Positions 1-6,756 of a DNA stretch of 15,288 bases are shown piece after piece (the stretch's first letter is position 1; the number at the start of each line of letters is the position of its first letter). The position numbers were made by a program, and so were the translations under genes. The notes under the pieces were generated by a model that was not told the DNA's origin, ran no database searches, and saw nothing but the letters and a program-made list of their open reading frames with translations. Source of the stretch: AP-16 sp036395835 (lineage in GTDB: Bacteria > Pseudomonadota > Alphaproteobacteria > Rhizobiales > Xanthobacteraceae); NCBI GenBank assembly GCA_036395835.1, contig DASWCW010000146.1:1-15288 (forward strand). The letters run 5' to 3'.

Positions 1-266
1 CCGCCGATGGCGGTGATGACGAGCGACACCGCGAAGGCGTCGGCGGTGGCCTCGAGGTGCCGCCAGAACACCGGCGAGTTGAGCAGTGCGCCGGCATTCC
101 TCACGGTGGCGAGCGGCGACGTGAGCGCGACCTCGCCGACGGCCGCGTACAGCGCCTGCCATGCGGCAATCAGCACTAGCAGCAGCAAGATCACATCGCC
201 GTAGCGGCGCGTCGATTCGCGGGCCGGCGCGCGCGCCCCGGAATGACCAGCCTCATTCGTCATCAT
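1..266 (-). CDS. ABC transporter permease, second permease of the operon (partial, N-terminus only)
   Basis: This is an inner-membrane permease subunit of an ABC importer, cut by the left window edge after about 88 codons. The N-terminus starts with MMTNEAGHSG. A hydrophobic helix follows at about residues 25-42 (VILLLLVLIAAWQALY), and then a segment with TSPLATVRNAGALL and FWRHLEATADAFAVSL, which matches the usual SsuC/TauC layout before the BPD_transp_1 domain. The EAA loop lies outside the window. The start ATG at 266-264 overlaps the TGA stop of the preceding permease in an ATGA junction, so the two are translationally coupled. Because the first permease is complete and different in sequence, the transporter probably uses a permease heterodimer rather than the homodimer usual for SsuC. 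Family assignment is firm from context; substrate is unknown. Confidence 0.82.
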   Translation of the reverse strand, partial: MMTNEAGHSGARAPARESTRRYGDVILLLLVLIAAWQALYAAVGEVALTSPLATVRNAGALLNSPVFWRHLEATADAFAVSLVITAIG

Positions 267-1015
267 GTGCGCCTCCGCCGCGCGATCAGGCGCTGCTCCC
301 AGACGTGGAGCGCGGAATTGAGCGCGACCGCGAGGATGACGACGAACAGCATCAGCGCGTACATGGTCTGATTGTCGAAGCTGTCGTACGCATAGGCGAT
401 GGCGTGGCCGAGCCCGCTGCCCGACAGGATGAATTCCCCGGCGATCACGCCGATGAACGAATAGGCGAGCGCGAGCTTGAGCCCCGCGAGGAGATGCGGC
501 GCCGCCGCCGGCAGGATGACAAGGAACATCTCCTCGGCACGGCCGAGACGATGCACGCGCGCGACCTTGCGCAGCACGCGTGGGATGCGGTCGAGCCCAT
601 TGAGCATGGCGATCACCATCGCGGCCACCGCAAAGGCAAAGCCGATGGCGATCAGCGGCCAGCGATTGAGCCCGAGCATGGCGATCAGCAGCGGATAGAA
701 CACGAAGAACGGCACCGCGTAATATGAGGCCAGCAGCGGATCGGCAAGGCGGCGCAGCCGCGGCAGCCGGTGGATCGCGACCCCGGCGAGACATCCGACC
801 GATACCGCCAGCGCGAAAGCGATCGCCACATTGGCGAAGGTCTGCGTCATCGGCGCGTTGAGCTCGCCGGCCACGAGCATGGTCCACAGATGCGCCGCCA
901 TCTCGCTCGGCGGGATCATGGTCAGCCTGCCGATCACGCCGGCCCTGGTGAGCAGCTCGAGCAAAGCCACGCCGCCGAGAATGACGGCAAGCTGCGCGCG
1001 CGCGACCCTGCTCAT
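263..1015 (-). CDS. ABC transporter permease (SsuC/TauC-like, BPD_transp_1 family)
   Basis: A 250-residue integral membrane permease of an importer in the nitrate/sulfonate/taurine class. Hydrophobic helices are visible at about residues 8-25, 60-80, 96-116, 120-138, 182-200 and 218-236. The cytoplasmic coupling (EAA-type) loop is at about 150-175, with GRAEEMFLVILPAAAPHLLAG carrying the conserved Gly and the LP-x-x-x-P ending that docks on the ATPase. The start ATG (1015-1013) overlaps the ATPase stop codon in ATGA, and its own TGA overlaps the next permease start in the same way, so the three cistrons form one tightly coupled operon. The length is normal for the family. The sequence does not reveal the substrate. 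Confidence 0.9.
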   Translation of the reverse strand: MSRVARAQLAVILGGVALLELLTRAGVIGRLTMIPPSEMAAHLWTMLVAGELNAPMTQTFANVAIAFALAVSVGCLAGVAIHRLPRLRRLADPLLASYYAVPFFVFYPLLIAMLGLNRWPLIAIGFAFAVAAMVIAMLNGLDRIPRVLRKVARVHRLGRAEEMFLVILPAAAPHLLAGLKLALAYSFIGVIAGEFILSGSGLGHAIAYAYDSFDNQTMYALMLFVVILAVALNSALHVWEQRLIARRRRT

Positions 1016-1827
1016 GGCGAGGCTCCGGAGGGTCCGCCCTCGGTGCGTCCGAGCGCGCGCAGCGATTCGCCGCGCAGCTTCGACCACACATGGGCGGTGA
1101 GCTTGCCGAACGTCTCCTCGGCGACGATTGAGGACGAGCGCGAGGCCGGCCAGGCGGTCTCGATCAGCTCGATGAAGCGCCCCGGCCGCGCAGACATGAC
1201 GCCGACGCGGTCCGCCAGCATCACGGCTTCGTCGATGGCGTGGGTGATCAGCAGCACGGTCGCGTGCGTCTCCCGCCACAGCCGCAGCAGCTCGTCGCCC
1301 ATCAGCAACCGGGTCTGCTGATCGAGCGCGCCGAACGGCTCGTCGAGCAGAATGAGCCGCGGCTGCAGCACGAGCGTGCGCGCGATGCACACGCGCTGGC
1401 GCATTCCGCCGGAGAGCTGCGCCGGATAGGCGCGCGCAAACGCCTGAAGCCCCATGAAGGCGACGGCGTAAGCGACGCGCGCGCGAATCTCATCGGTCGC
1501 GATGCCCGCGCGGCGCAGGCCGAAGGCGATGTTGTCCCATACGTTGAGCCACGGAAAGCTCGCATCCTCCTGGAATACGACGCCGATCCCGGCCGGGACC
1601 CGATCGCCCACGACGTTGCCCTCGAATGTGACGGTGCCGGCGCTCGGGACGGTCAGGCCGGCGAGCGTCTCGAGCAGCGTGGTCTTGCCGCACCCGGACG
1701 GCCCCACGATGGTGACGAACTCGCCGGCGGCGAGATCGAGGTCGAGCGGCCCGAGCGCATGGACCGGACCCTCACGCGTATCGAAGACCTTGCTGACGCC
1801 GCTCAGCCGCGCGCGCTCGTCCGGCAT
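1012..1827 (-). CDS. ABC transporter ATP-binding protein (SsuB/TauB-like)
   Basis: A 271-residue cytoplasmic ATPase that powers the adjacent importer. All nucleotide-binding motifs are present: Walker A GPSGCGKTT at 42-50, Q-loop VFQEDAS around Q86, ABC signature LSGGMRQ at 138-144, Walker B LILLDEP at 158-164 with the following D-loop GALD, and the switch histidine H196 in LLITHAIDEA. The ITHAIDEA block and overall length are typical of the nitrate/sulfonate/taurine branch. The ATG at 1827 lies 16 bases after the binding-protein stop, and the gene ends in an ATGA overlap with the first permease. The C-terminal 40 residues after VMSARPGR are a normal family tail. No key residue is missing, so it should be active. 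Substrate cannot be read from an ATPase. Confidence 0.93.
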   Translation of the reverse strand: MPDERARLSGVSKVFDTREGPVHALGPLDLDLAAGEFVTIVGPSGCGKTTLLETLAGLTVPSAGTVTFEGNVVGDRVPAGIGVVFQEDASFPWLNVWDNIAFGLRRAGIATDEIRARVAYAVAFMGLQAFARAYPAQLSGGMRQRVCIARTLVLQPRLILLDEPFGALDQQTRLLMGDELLRLWRETHATVLLITHAIDEAVMLADRVGVMSARPGRFIELIETAWPASRSSSIVAEETFGKLTAHVWSKLRGESLRALGRTEGGPSGASP

Positions 1828-1843
1828 GCCGGCCGCCCGGCCT

Positions 1844-2827
1844 TCACTGGGTCCTGGCCTGCAGATCCTGCGGCAGGAAGCTCACGTCGCTGACCTTCTG
1901 CCAATCGATCGGCTCCTTGAGCTTGCCGACGATCTTCAGGCCTTCGGCCATGCGGTCCATCGCGGCGTATTTCAGCGCGCCCTCGCTCCAGTATTTGATC
2001 TCGAGAAAATGCCTGAACACCTCGCGGGTGAGCGCCAGGTCGATGTTGTAGGTCTTGGCGACGATATCGGCCGCCTCGTCGGGATGCGCCTCGATGTATT
2101 TCACGCCTTCGCGGCGCCCCTCGAGGATCGCCCGGATCTTGTCGGGCCCGGCCTTGGCAAGCTCCTCGGTGACGATGCCGACCGTCTGCGTCATGTCGGC
2201 CGGCAGCACGTCCTTGGTCCAGAACACCGGCTTGACCTTGGATTTCTCCTGCGACCAGACCGGCTCGCCGGTCATTCCGGCGTCGATCGCGCCGCTCAGG
2301 ACCGCGGTGAGATTGGCGCCGATGCCGCCGGCGGGCACCAGCGTCACCGTGCCGGGGTCGATGCCCTGCGCCTTCATGGCCATCAGGATCAGCATGTTGG
2401 TGACCGAGCCCGGCGAGGTGTAGCCGATCTTCTTGCCGACGATGTCCTTGATGGAGTTCAGCGGCGAATCCGGCCTGGCGATCCACAGGATATCGGCCAC
2501 GCTCTCGGCGCCCGCGCACACGATTTTCAGCGGCTGGCCCGCCCGGATCGCCTCGATGGCCGCCGGGAGCGCGACCTCGCCATAGGGCAGGTCGCCGGCG
2601 AGCGTGTTGCGCACCGAGGTTCCGCCGCCGGTCGAGGTCAAGACCCCGGTGATGTCGACGCCGCGCTGCTTGAAGAAGCCTTTGCTCATCGCGACCGCGT
2701 AGGGCGCGCCGTAGAAGGCGGCGCCCCAATGGGTCACCGTGATGGTCTCGGCGTTTGCGCCGCGTGCAAGTCCCAATGCGAGGAGCGCGGCCGCAGCCGC
2801 CCGCCAGCCGATCGACATCGGTTTCAT
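1844..2827 (-). CDS. ABC transporter periplasmic substrate-binding protein (NMT1/SsuA-like)
   Basis: A 327-residue periplasmic binding protein that captures the ligand for the importer encoded downstream. I chose the ATG at 2827, not the longer upstream frame, because a strong GGGAGGA ribosome site lies just before it and the protein then begins with a clean signal peptide: MKPMSIGWR, a hydrophobic Ala/Leu stretch, and a predicted cut after GANA (residue 26). The mature protein starts ETITVTHWG and continues with GAPYAVAMSKGFFKQRGVD, the standard opening of the NMT1/THI5-like and SsuA fold in which a small ligand binds between two lobes. GKKIGYTSPGS and the later HPDEAADIVAKTYN segments also fit. 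It is first in the operon. Members of this family bind sulfonates, nitrate, thiamine precursors or aromatic acids; nothing here selects one. Confidence 0.9.
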   Translation of the reverse strand: MKPMSIGWRAAAAALLALGLARGANAETITVTHWGAAFYGAPYAVAMSKGFFKQRGVDITGVLTSTGGGTSVRNTLAGDLPYGEVALPAAIEAIRAGQPLKIVCAGAESVADILWIARPDSPLNSIKDIVGKKIGYTSPGSVTNMLILMAMKAQGIDPGTVTLVPAGGIGANLTAVLSGAIDAGMTGEPVWSQEKSKVKPVFWTKDVLPADMTQTVGIVTEELAKAGPDKIRAILEGRREGVKYIEAHPDEAADIVAKTYNIDLALTREVFRHFLEIKYWSEGALKYAAMDRMAEGLKIVGKLKEPIDWQKVSDVSFLPQDLQARTQ

Positions 2828-2960
2828 GTCTGTTCCTCCCGGACGCGACGACAGATCCCGGACCGTCGCCATTCTGGCCGGGAGCTTACCACGCGTTCGG
2901 CCCACGGGAAGACAGGCCGGGCGCCGGCGTCCGCGTGAGGCAGCCGGATCGTCCGCCGAA

Positions 2961-3515
2961 CTATTGCTTGGGCGGTTCCGCCGCGGGCGGAGCGGCCGGA
3001 GCGGCCGGTGCCTGCGGAGCTTGCGTCATCTGTTCGTACTCCTCGGGCTTCATTTTCGGCAGCTTCTGCACGAAGGCGACGAGCTTCCAGATCTCGTCGT
3101 CCTTGTGGGTCGGCCCGAAGGCAGGCATCCCGGTCATCTTGATGCCGTTCTTGATGATCCAGAACACTTCGGCCGCGTTCCAGCGCGCGATCGTGTCGGG
3201 AAGGAACGGCGGCTCCGGATTGAGGCCCTTGCCGATGTCGACCGGATCCTTGCCGGGTGCGCCGTGGCAATAGACGCAGGTCTCGTTATAGACGCGTGCG
3301 CCCTCGCGCGCCTGCGCGTCGGTGAGCTGGGCCGGCGCGTTGGTGCCCTGCGCATGCTTGGCTACCGAGCGCTCCATGGTGGTGGCCAGCATCCATTCCA
3401 CGAATTTGGGATCCGGCACCGAGGCGGCGACGTTGTAGCCGCCGCTGTACATGTAGATGAGCCCGGCCAGAGCAAGGATGATCAGGGCCGCAATGAATCC
3501 CGCGATGAATCGCAT
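2961..3515 (-). CDS. c-type cytochrome, monohaem, N-terminally anchored
   Basis: A 184-residue class I cytochrome c that would carry electrons in the periplasm. Residues 1-23 (MRFIAGFIAALIILALAGLI) form one hydrophobic helix with no obvious signal-peptidase site, so an uncleaved membrane anchor is likely. The haem site is C80-V-Y-C83-H84, and the distal ligand is a methionine in IKMTGMPAFGP (M127 or M130, more likely M130). DDEIWKLVAFVQKLP is the usual C-terminal helix. The last 20 or so residues are an Ala/Pro/Gln-rich low-complexity tail. A GGGAGAG ribosome site precedes the ATG. It has no dehydrogenase neighbour, so its partner is unknown. The type resembles cytochromes (PF13442-like) that serve periplasmic dehydrogenases or terminal oxidases. 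Confidence 0.9.
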   Translation of the reverse strand: MRFIAGFIAALIILALAGLIYMYSGGYNVAASVPDPKFVEWMLATTMERSVAKHAQGTNAPAQLTDAQAREGARVYNETCVYCHGAPGKDPVDIGKGLNPEPPFLPDTIARWNAAEVFWIIKNGIKMTGMPAFGPTHKDDEIWKLVAFVQKLPKMKPEEYEQMTQAPQAPAAPAAPPAAEPPKQ

Positions 3516-3579
3516 CTGTCTCTCCCGGCGTGCAAGCGAGATCGCCTCGCAACAGAGTGCTCAGGCATGAAGAATTCGC

Positions 3580-3609
3580 GCCCTGTGCGTTCGTTCCCTC
3601 GCACAGGGC
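3580..3609. terminator. Perfect 10-bp GC-rich hairpin between two minus-strand genes
   Basis: GCCCTGTGCG (3580-3589) and CGCACAGGGC (3600-3609) are exact reverse complements around a 10-base loop. The stem lies 40 bases after the stop of the small secreted-protein gene and upstream of the cytochrome gene. On the minus strand the stem is followed by GCGAATTCTTCATG, which is only weakly T-rich. It is therefore best read as a terminator-like or RNA-stabilising hairpin rather than a textbook intrinsic terminator. Confidence 0.5.
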
Positions 3610-3649
3610 CCCGCCATCCTTCAGTTGATCCGGCGTAGAGCTGCGGCTC

Positions 3650-3898
3650 TCAGCGATAGACACACTGGCCGGCGCGGCAATAGCGACGATGCGGGTAGAG
3701 CCAGCGCGGGCCGGCGCAGAACCGGTACCAGTGATAGCCGGTCTCGCCCAACCGATAGCAGCCGGCGCTTTGGATCGGATCGATCGCGTCCGCAGCTCGG
3801 CCCAATCCCTGCCCCAACGTACCGGCCTCCGCCGGCATCAGCGATGCGCCGATTGATAGCCCGGATAGGATCGCAATCGTTACGACGAGCTTGCGCAT
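3650..3898 (-). CDS. Small secreted four-cysteine protein, unknown function
   Basis: An 82-residue protein of no family I can name. The ATG at 3898 is chosen over an upstream ATG in the same frame because GGGGAGGAAACC sits just before it. It opens with a classic signal peptide, MRKLVVTIAILSGLSIGAS, and a likely cut after PAEA (residue 25). The mature part is about 57 residues with four cysteines (C47, C61, C74, C79) and many aromatics in GYHWYRFCAGPRWLYPHRRY, suggesting two disulfides in a small periplasmic or extracellular domain. Short proteins of this kind are frequent in Bradyrhizobium-like genomes, but I do not know a role. It lies between a cytochrome gene and a membrane-protein gene on the same strand, each separated by a hairpin, so it is probably its own transcript. 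Confidence 0.75.
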   Translation of the reverse strand: MRKLVVTIAILSGLSIGASLMPAEAGTLGQGLGRAADAIDPIQSAGCYRLGETGYHWYRFCAGPRWLYPHRRYCRAGQCVYR

Positions 3899-3938
3899 GG
3901 TTTCCTCCCCAGCTTGCTCCAGCACCAACCAACAATAT

Positions 3939-3966
3939 GCCTGATCGGCCTTTCAGGCAAAGGCCG
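3939..3966. terminator. Two overlapping, mutually exclusive hairpins after the membrane-protein gene
   Basis: CGGCCTTT (3946-3953) pairs exactly with AAAGGCCG (3959-3966) around a 5-base loop. The alternative TGCCTGA (3938-3944) pairs exactly with TCAGGCA (3953-3959) around an 8-base loop. The two stems share bases and cannot form together. They begin about 9 bases after the stop of the minus-strand membrane-protein gene. On that strand the region continues into TATTGTTGGTTGGT, a moderately T-rich tract, so an intrinsic terminator is the likeliest role. Confidence 0.5.
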
Positions 3967-3974
3967 GCGACGGC

Positions 3975-4382
3975 TCATTTCGCCGGCGGCGTTGCTCTGA
4001 ATCCCGCATAGGCGAGATAGAGTCCGAGCAGGAGCGTCACTCCGGCATAGAAATAGAGCAGCTGCTCGAAACGAAAGAACTCGAGCATGCCGGCGACCGC
4101 TTCCGGCGAAAGGAACAGCATGACCGCGCCGCGGATCAGCAAAATCCATCCGAACAGCGTGATGACGACAGGCAGCGCGCCGCCGGACCAGACGTTATGC
4201 GCGAGCACCATGGCAAGTCCCGCGAGCAGGCCCATCATGGCGATCATGAGCAGCAGCGGCCGGTCGCGCACCAGCGCGGCCGCGGTCTCGACCGTCTGCT
4301 GCTTGTGCACGAGCTCCGACAAGGAGAGCAGGATGGCGAACGGCCCGATCAACCGGGCGAGGAACACGGTGCGCGGCGACAT
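3975..4382 (-). CDS. Four-helix integral membrane protein, unknown function
   Basis: A 135-residue hydrophobic protein with four predicted membrane helices at about residues 5-22, 42-62, 70-90 and 109-128, and a short basic C-terminal tail ending FRATPPAK. Loops are short and carry no recognisable catalytic or metal-binding motif. The sequence HNVWSGGALPVVITLFGWILLIRG is similar in style to small uncharacterised inner-membrane proteins of alphaproteobacteria, but I cannot assign a named family. The ATG at 4382 has GGAG about 6 bases upstream. It is divergent from the CoA-transferase gene across 156 bases and is followed closely by a hairpin, so it is likely monocistronic. Confidence 0.75.
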   Translation of the reverse strand: MSPRTVFLARLIGPFAILLSLSELVHKQQTVETAAALVRDRPLLLMIAMMGLLAGLAMVLAHNVWSGGALPVVITLFGWILLIRGAVMLFLSPEAVAGMLEFFRFEQLLYFYAGVTLLLGLYLAYAGFRATPPAK

Positions 4383-4538
4383 GGGAGACTCCAGGCTCGA
4401 TGCGAGATTCGGGGGATTCTACACCTCGGTCGCGCCAGCGCGGCCAATTTTCACATCCGGCCCATGTCCGGCTATCGTGCTATTTGATCGGTCGGCCGCG
4501 GCATCGGCGGGCGCGAATGGACAAAAAGGAGCAAGGGG

Positions 4539-5723
4539 ATGGCTGGCGTGCTCGATGGCATACGGGTGCTCGACTTCGGCCGCTATATCGCCGGGCCCTA
4601 TTGCGCGGCGCTCATGGCCGAGCACGGCGCCGAGGTGATCCGCATCGAGAAGCGCGAGGGCAGCGAGGATCGGTTCCAGGCGCCGGTCGCCGCGACCGGC
4701 GAAGGCGCCTTGTTCCTGCAGATGAACCGCAACAAGCGCGGCATGACGCTCGACCCGATGCGGCCCGAGGGACAGGAGATCGTGAGAAAGCTGGTGAAGA
4801 CCGCGGATGTCGTGGTGGCGAACCTGCCGCCGCAGACGCTCGCCGCGATGCGGCTCGACTACGAGACGCTCCGATCCATCAAGCCCGATATCATCCTGAC
4901 CACGGCGACGGCGTACGGCCGCGGCGGCCCCTATTCCGATCGCGTCGGATTCGACGGCGTCGGCCAGGTCATGTCCGGCGCGGTCTATATGACCGGGGAA
5001 GCGCATCAGCCCTATCGCGCGCAAGTGCCCTGGGTCGATTTCTCGACCGCGCTGCATTGCGCCTTCGGCACCATGGTGGCGCTGATGGCGCGCCAGGCGA
5101 CCGGAAAGGGCCAAATCGTCGAGGGCGCGCTGCTCGCGACCGCGGTGACGCTGAGCAATGCGCTCCTGATCGAGCAGGCGGTGATCAAGCCGGACCGGGT
5201 GCCGACCGGCAATCGCGGCCAGACCGCCGGTCCGGTCGATCTCTTCCGCACCCGCGACGGCTGGGTGCTGTGCCAGGTGATCGGCAAGCCGCTCTACCGG
5301 CGCTGGGCCGATCTGATGGGCGAGCCCGAATGGCTCGCCGATCCGCGCTTCAAGGACGACATCTCGCGCGGCAACAACGGCGCAATCATCAGCGAGCGCA
5401 TGGGCCGCTGGTGCGCCGAGCGCACGACCGCGGAGGTACTGGAGATTCTCGGCAAGGCCAAGATTCCGGCGGGCCCGGTGCTCAAGCCGCAGCAGACGCT
5501 CGACGACCCGCAGGTGAATGCGATGGGATTCTTTCAGCCCACCGAATTCCCCGGCATGCAAAAACCCGCGCCGATCGCGAAGGCACCGGTGTTTCTCTCG
5601 GACACGCCGGGCTCGATCCGCCATCGCGCGCCGACGCTGGGCGAGCACACTGACGAGATTTTGGCCGAGCTCGGCTACGGCAAGGATGAAATCGCGGCGC
5701 TGCGCGAGAAGCGCGTGATCTAG
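4539..5723 (+). CDS. CaiB/BaiF class III CoA-transferase
   Basis: A 394-residue cytoplasmic enzyme of the formyl-CoA transferase/CaiB family, which moves coenzyme A between carboxylic acids through an aspartyl-CoA thioester. The N-terminal block LDGIRVLDFGRYIAGPYCA, then GAEVIRIEKREGSEDRF and the region with NRNKRGMTLD are diagnostic. The expected catalytic aspartate is D167 in VPWVDFSTALHC. The C-terminal part with DPQVNAMGFF and GEHTDEILAELGY is also typical, and the length is normal. A GGAGCAAGGGG ribosome site precedes the ATG. Family members act on oxalate, carnitine, bile acids, succinyl/mesaconyl and many aromatic or branched acids; the sequence alone does not fix the substrate. It stands alone, without an acyl-CoA dehydrogenase or hydratase beside it, so the pathway is not inferable. 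Confidence 0.93.
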   Translation: MAGVLDGIRVLDFGRYIAGPYCAALMAEHGAEVIRIEKREGSEDRFQAPVAATGEGALFLQMNRNKRGMTLDPMRPEGQEIVRKLVKTADVVVANLPPQTLAAMRLDYETLRSIKPDIILTTATAYGRGGPYSDRVGFDGVGQVMSGAVYMTGEAHQPYRAQVPWVDFSTALHCAFGTMVALMARQATGKGQIVEGALLATAVTLSNALLIEQAVIKPDRVPTGNRGQTAGPVDLFRTRDGWVLCQVIGKPLYRRWADLMGEPEWLADPRFKDDISRGNNGAIISERMGRWCAERTTAEVLEILGKAKIPAGPVLKPQQTLDDPQVNAMGFFQPTEFPGMQKPAPIAKAPVFLSDTPGSIRHRAPTLGEHTDEILAELGYGKDEIAALREKRVI

Positions 5724-5724
5724 C

Positions 5725-5750
5725 GCAGGCGAAGCCAAAGGCTTGCCCGC
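5725..5750 (+). terminator. Weak bulged hairpin after the CoA-transferase gene
   Basis: AAGCC (5732-5736) pairs with GGCTT (5740-5744) over an AAA loop. With G5731 bulged out, GGC (5728-5730) pairs with GCC (5745-5747), and after one mismatch two more pairs form. It begins directly after the TAG stop. No T run follows, so a terminator role is only plausible. Confidence 0.3.
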
Positions 5751-5760
5751 CGGCCGATTA

Positions 5761-5776
5761 TCTGACTAAAGTCAGA
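5761..5776 (+). promoter_or_regulatory. Perfect palindrome TCTGACT-AA-AGTCAGA, probable MarR operator
   Basis: TCTGACT (5761-5767) and AGTCAGA (5770-5776) are exact reverse complements around AA, and the site ends three bases before the ATG of the MarR-GNAT gene. Size and symmetry suit a MarR dimer. The position covers the region where the ribosome site and transcript start would lie, so autorepression is the natural inference. Confidence 0.6.
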
Positions 5777-5779
5777 AGA

Positions 5780-6664
5780 ATGGATGCAGCCCAAGTGCGC
5801 CAAGTGCGCAGCTTCAATCGCACGGTCAGTCAGCGGATCGGCGCGCTCAAGGACCATTTTCTCGACCGCGACCGTCCCCTTGGCGAAGCGCGGCTGTTGT
5901 ATGAAATCGGTCGCGACGGCGCGGAGGTACGGAATTTACGCGGGAGATTGGAGCTCGATTCCGGTTATGTCAGTCGCCTGTTGCGCTCCCTCGAGCGTCA
6001 GGGGCTGGTGCAAGCACGACCTACGGCGAGCGACGGCCGGGTTCGTCGGGTGACGTTGACCCGCAAAGGGCGGCGCGAACTAACAGAACTTGATCGTCGT
6101 TCCGACGCGTTCGCAAAATCCGTTTTGGCTCCGCTCAGCGCGGCGCAGCGGGATCGCTTGATCGCGGCGATGGCGGAGATCGAGCGACTGATGCGCGCGT
6201 CTGCCGTTCAAATAAAGGCAGAAGCGCCGGACAGCCTCGATGCGCGTTGGTGTCTCGAAGAATATTTTCGCGAGCTCGCCGGCCGCTTCAAAACCGGATT
6301 CGACCCGGCAAAGAGCATCTCCGCGAATCCCGATGAACTGACACCTCCGTCTGGCGTCTTCGTCATCTCCCGCCTCGGCGGTCAGCCGATCGGTTGCGGC
6401 GCGCTCAAAGTGAAAGATCGAAATATCGGCGAAATAAAGCGCATGTGGGTCTGTGCCGATGCGCGTGGACTCGGCGTCGGTCGGCGCATGCTCGAAACCT
6501 TGGAAATTGTTGCACGGGAATTTGGCCTGAGCACCCTGAGGCTCGAGACCAATCGGACCCTCACAGAAGCGCAGGCGTTGTATCGCAAGCGCGGATATGT
6601 CGAAGTCGAGCCGTTCAACGACGAGCCATATGCGCATCACTGGTTCGAAAAAGCCCAAATATGA
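5780..6664 (+). CDS. MarR-type winged-helix regulator fused to GNAT N-acetyltransferase
   Basis: A 294-residue two-domain protein. Residues about 5-145 form a MarR winged helix-turn-helix: LGEARLLYEIG, then LRGRLELDSGYVSRLLRSLE as the recognition region, then the wing around DGRVRRVTLTRKGRREL. Residues about 150-294 are a GNAT acetyltransferase with the acetyl-CoA loop R229-G-L-G-V-G234, preceded by the beta strand GEIKRMWV and followed by LRLETNRTLTEAQALYRKRGY, a standard GNAT ending. Such fusions are common in rhizobia and actinobacteria and are usually annotated as bifunctional; the acetyl acceptor is not predictable. A perfect palindrome lies just before the start. The ribosome site is poor, and an alternative start is not obvious. 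Base composition is less GC-rich than the neighbours, with TTA, TTG and AAA codons, which hints at later acquisition. Confidence 0.9.
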   Translation: MDAAQVRQVRSFNRTVSQRIGALKDHFLDRDRPLGEARLLYEIGRDGAEVRNLRGRLELDSGYVSRLLRSLERQGLVQARPTASDGRVRRVTLTRKGRRELTELDRRSDAFAKSVLAPLSAAQRDRLIAAMAEIERLMRASAVQIKAEAPDSLDARWCLEEYFRELAGRFKTGFDPAKSISANPDELTPPSGVFVISRLGGQPIGCGALKVKDRNIGEIKRMWVCADARGLGVGRRMLETLEIVAREFGLSTLRLETNRTLTEAQALYRKRGYVEVEPFNDEPYAHHWFEKAQI

Positions 6665-6692
6665 CGATCTGGATGCGTGAATGATTGGGCTC

Positions 6693-6751
6693 GCGGCGCA
6701 AACACAGTGCCGGCACATTCGGCTGCAACGCCCCGGCCGAATTTGCGCCGC
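6693..6751. terminator. Nested inverted repeats between convergent genes (probable bidirectional terminator)
   Basis: An outer stem GCGGCGCAAA (6693-6702) is the exact reverse complement of TTTGCGCCGC (6742-6751). Inside it lie the perfect 10-base palindrome GTGCCGGCAC (6707-6716) and an exact 7-base stem ATTCGGC (6717-6723)/GCCGAAT (6736-6742). The element fills the gap between the stop of the MarR-GNAT gene (plus) and the stop of the 50-residue protein gene (minus), the place where a two-way terminator is expected. Confidence 0.5.
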
Positions 6752-6756
6752 CGCTC

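Noticed and set aside
2916..2928. GCCGG-GCG-CCGGC hairpin between the cytochrome and ABC operon
   Set aside because: Only five base pairs in GC-rich DNA with no T run, expected by chance.
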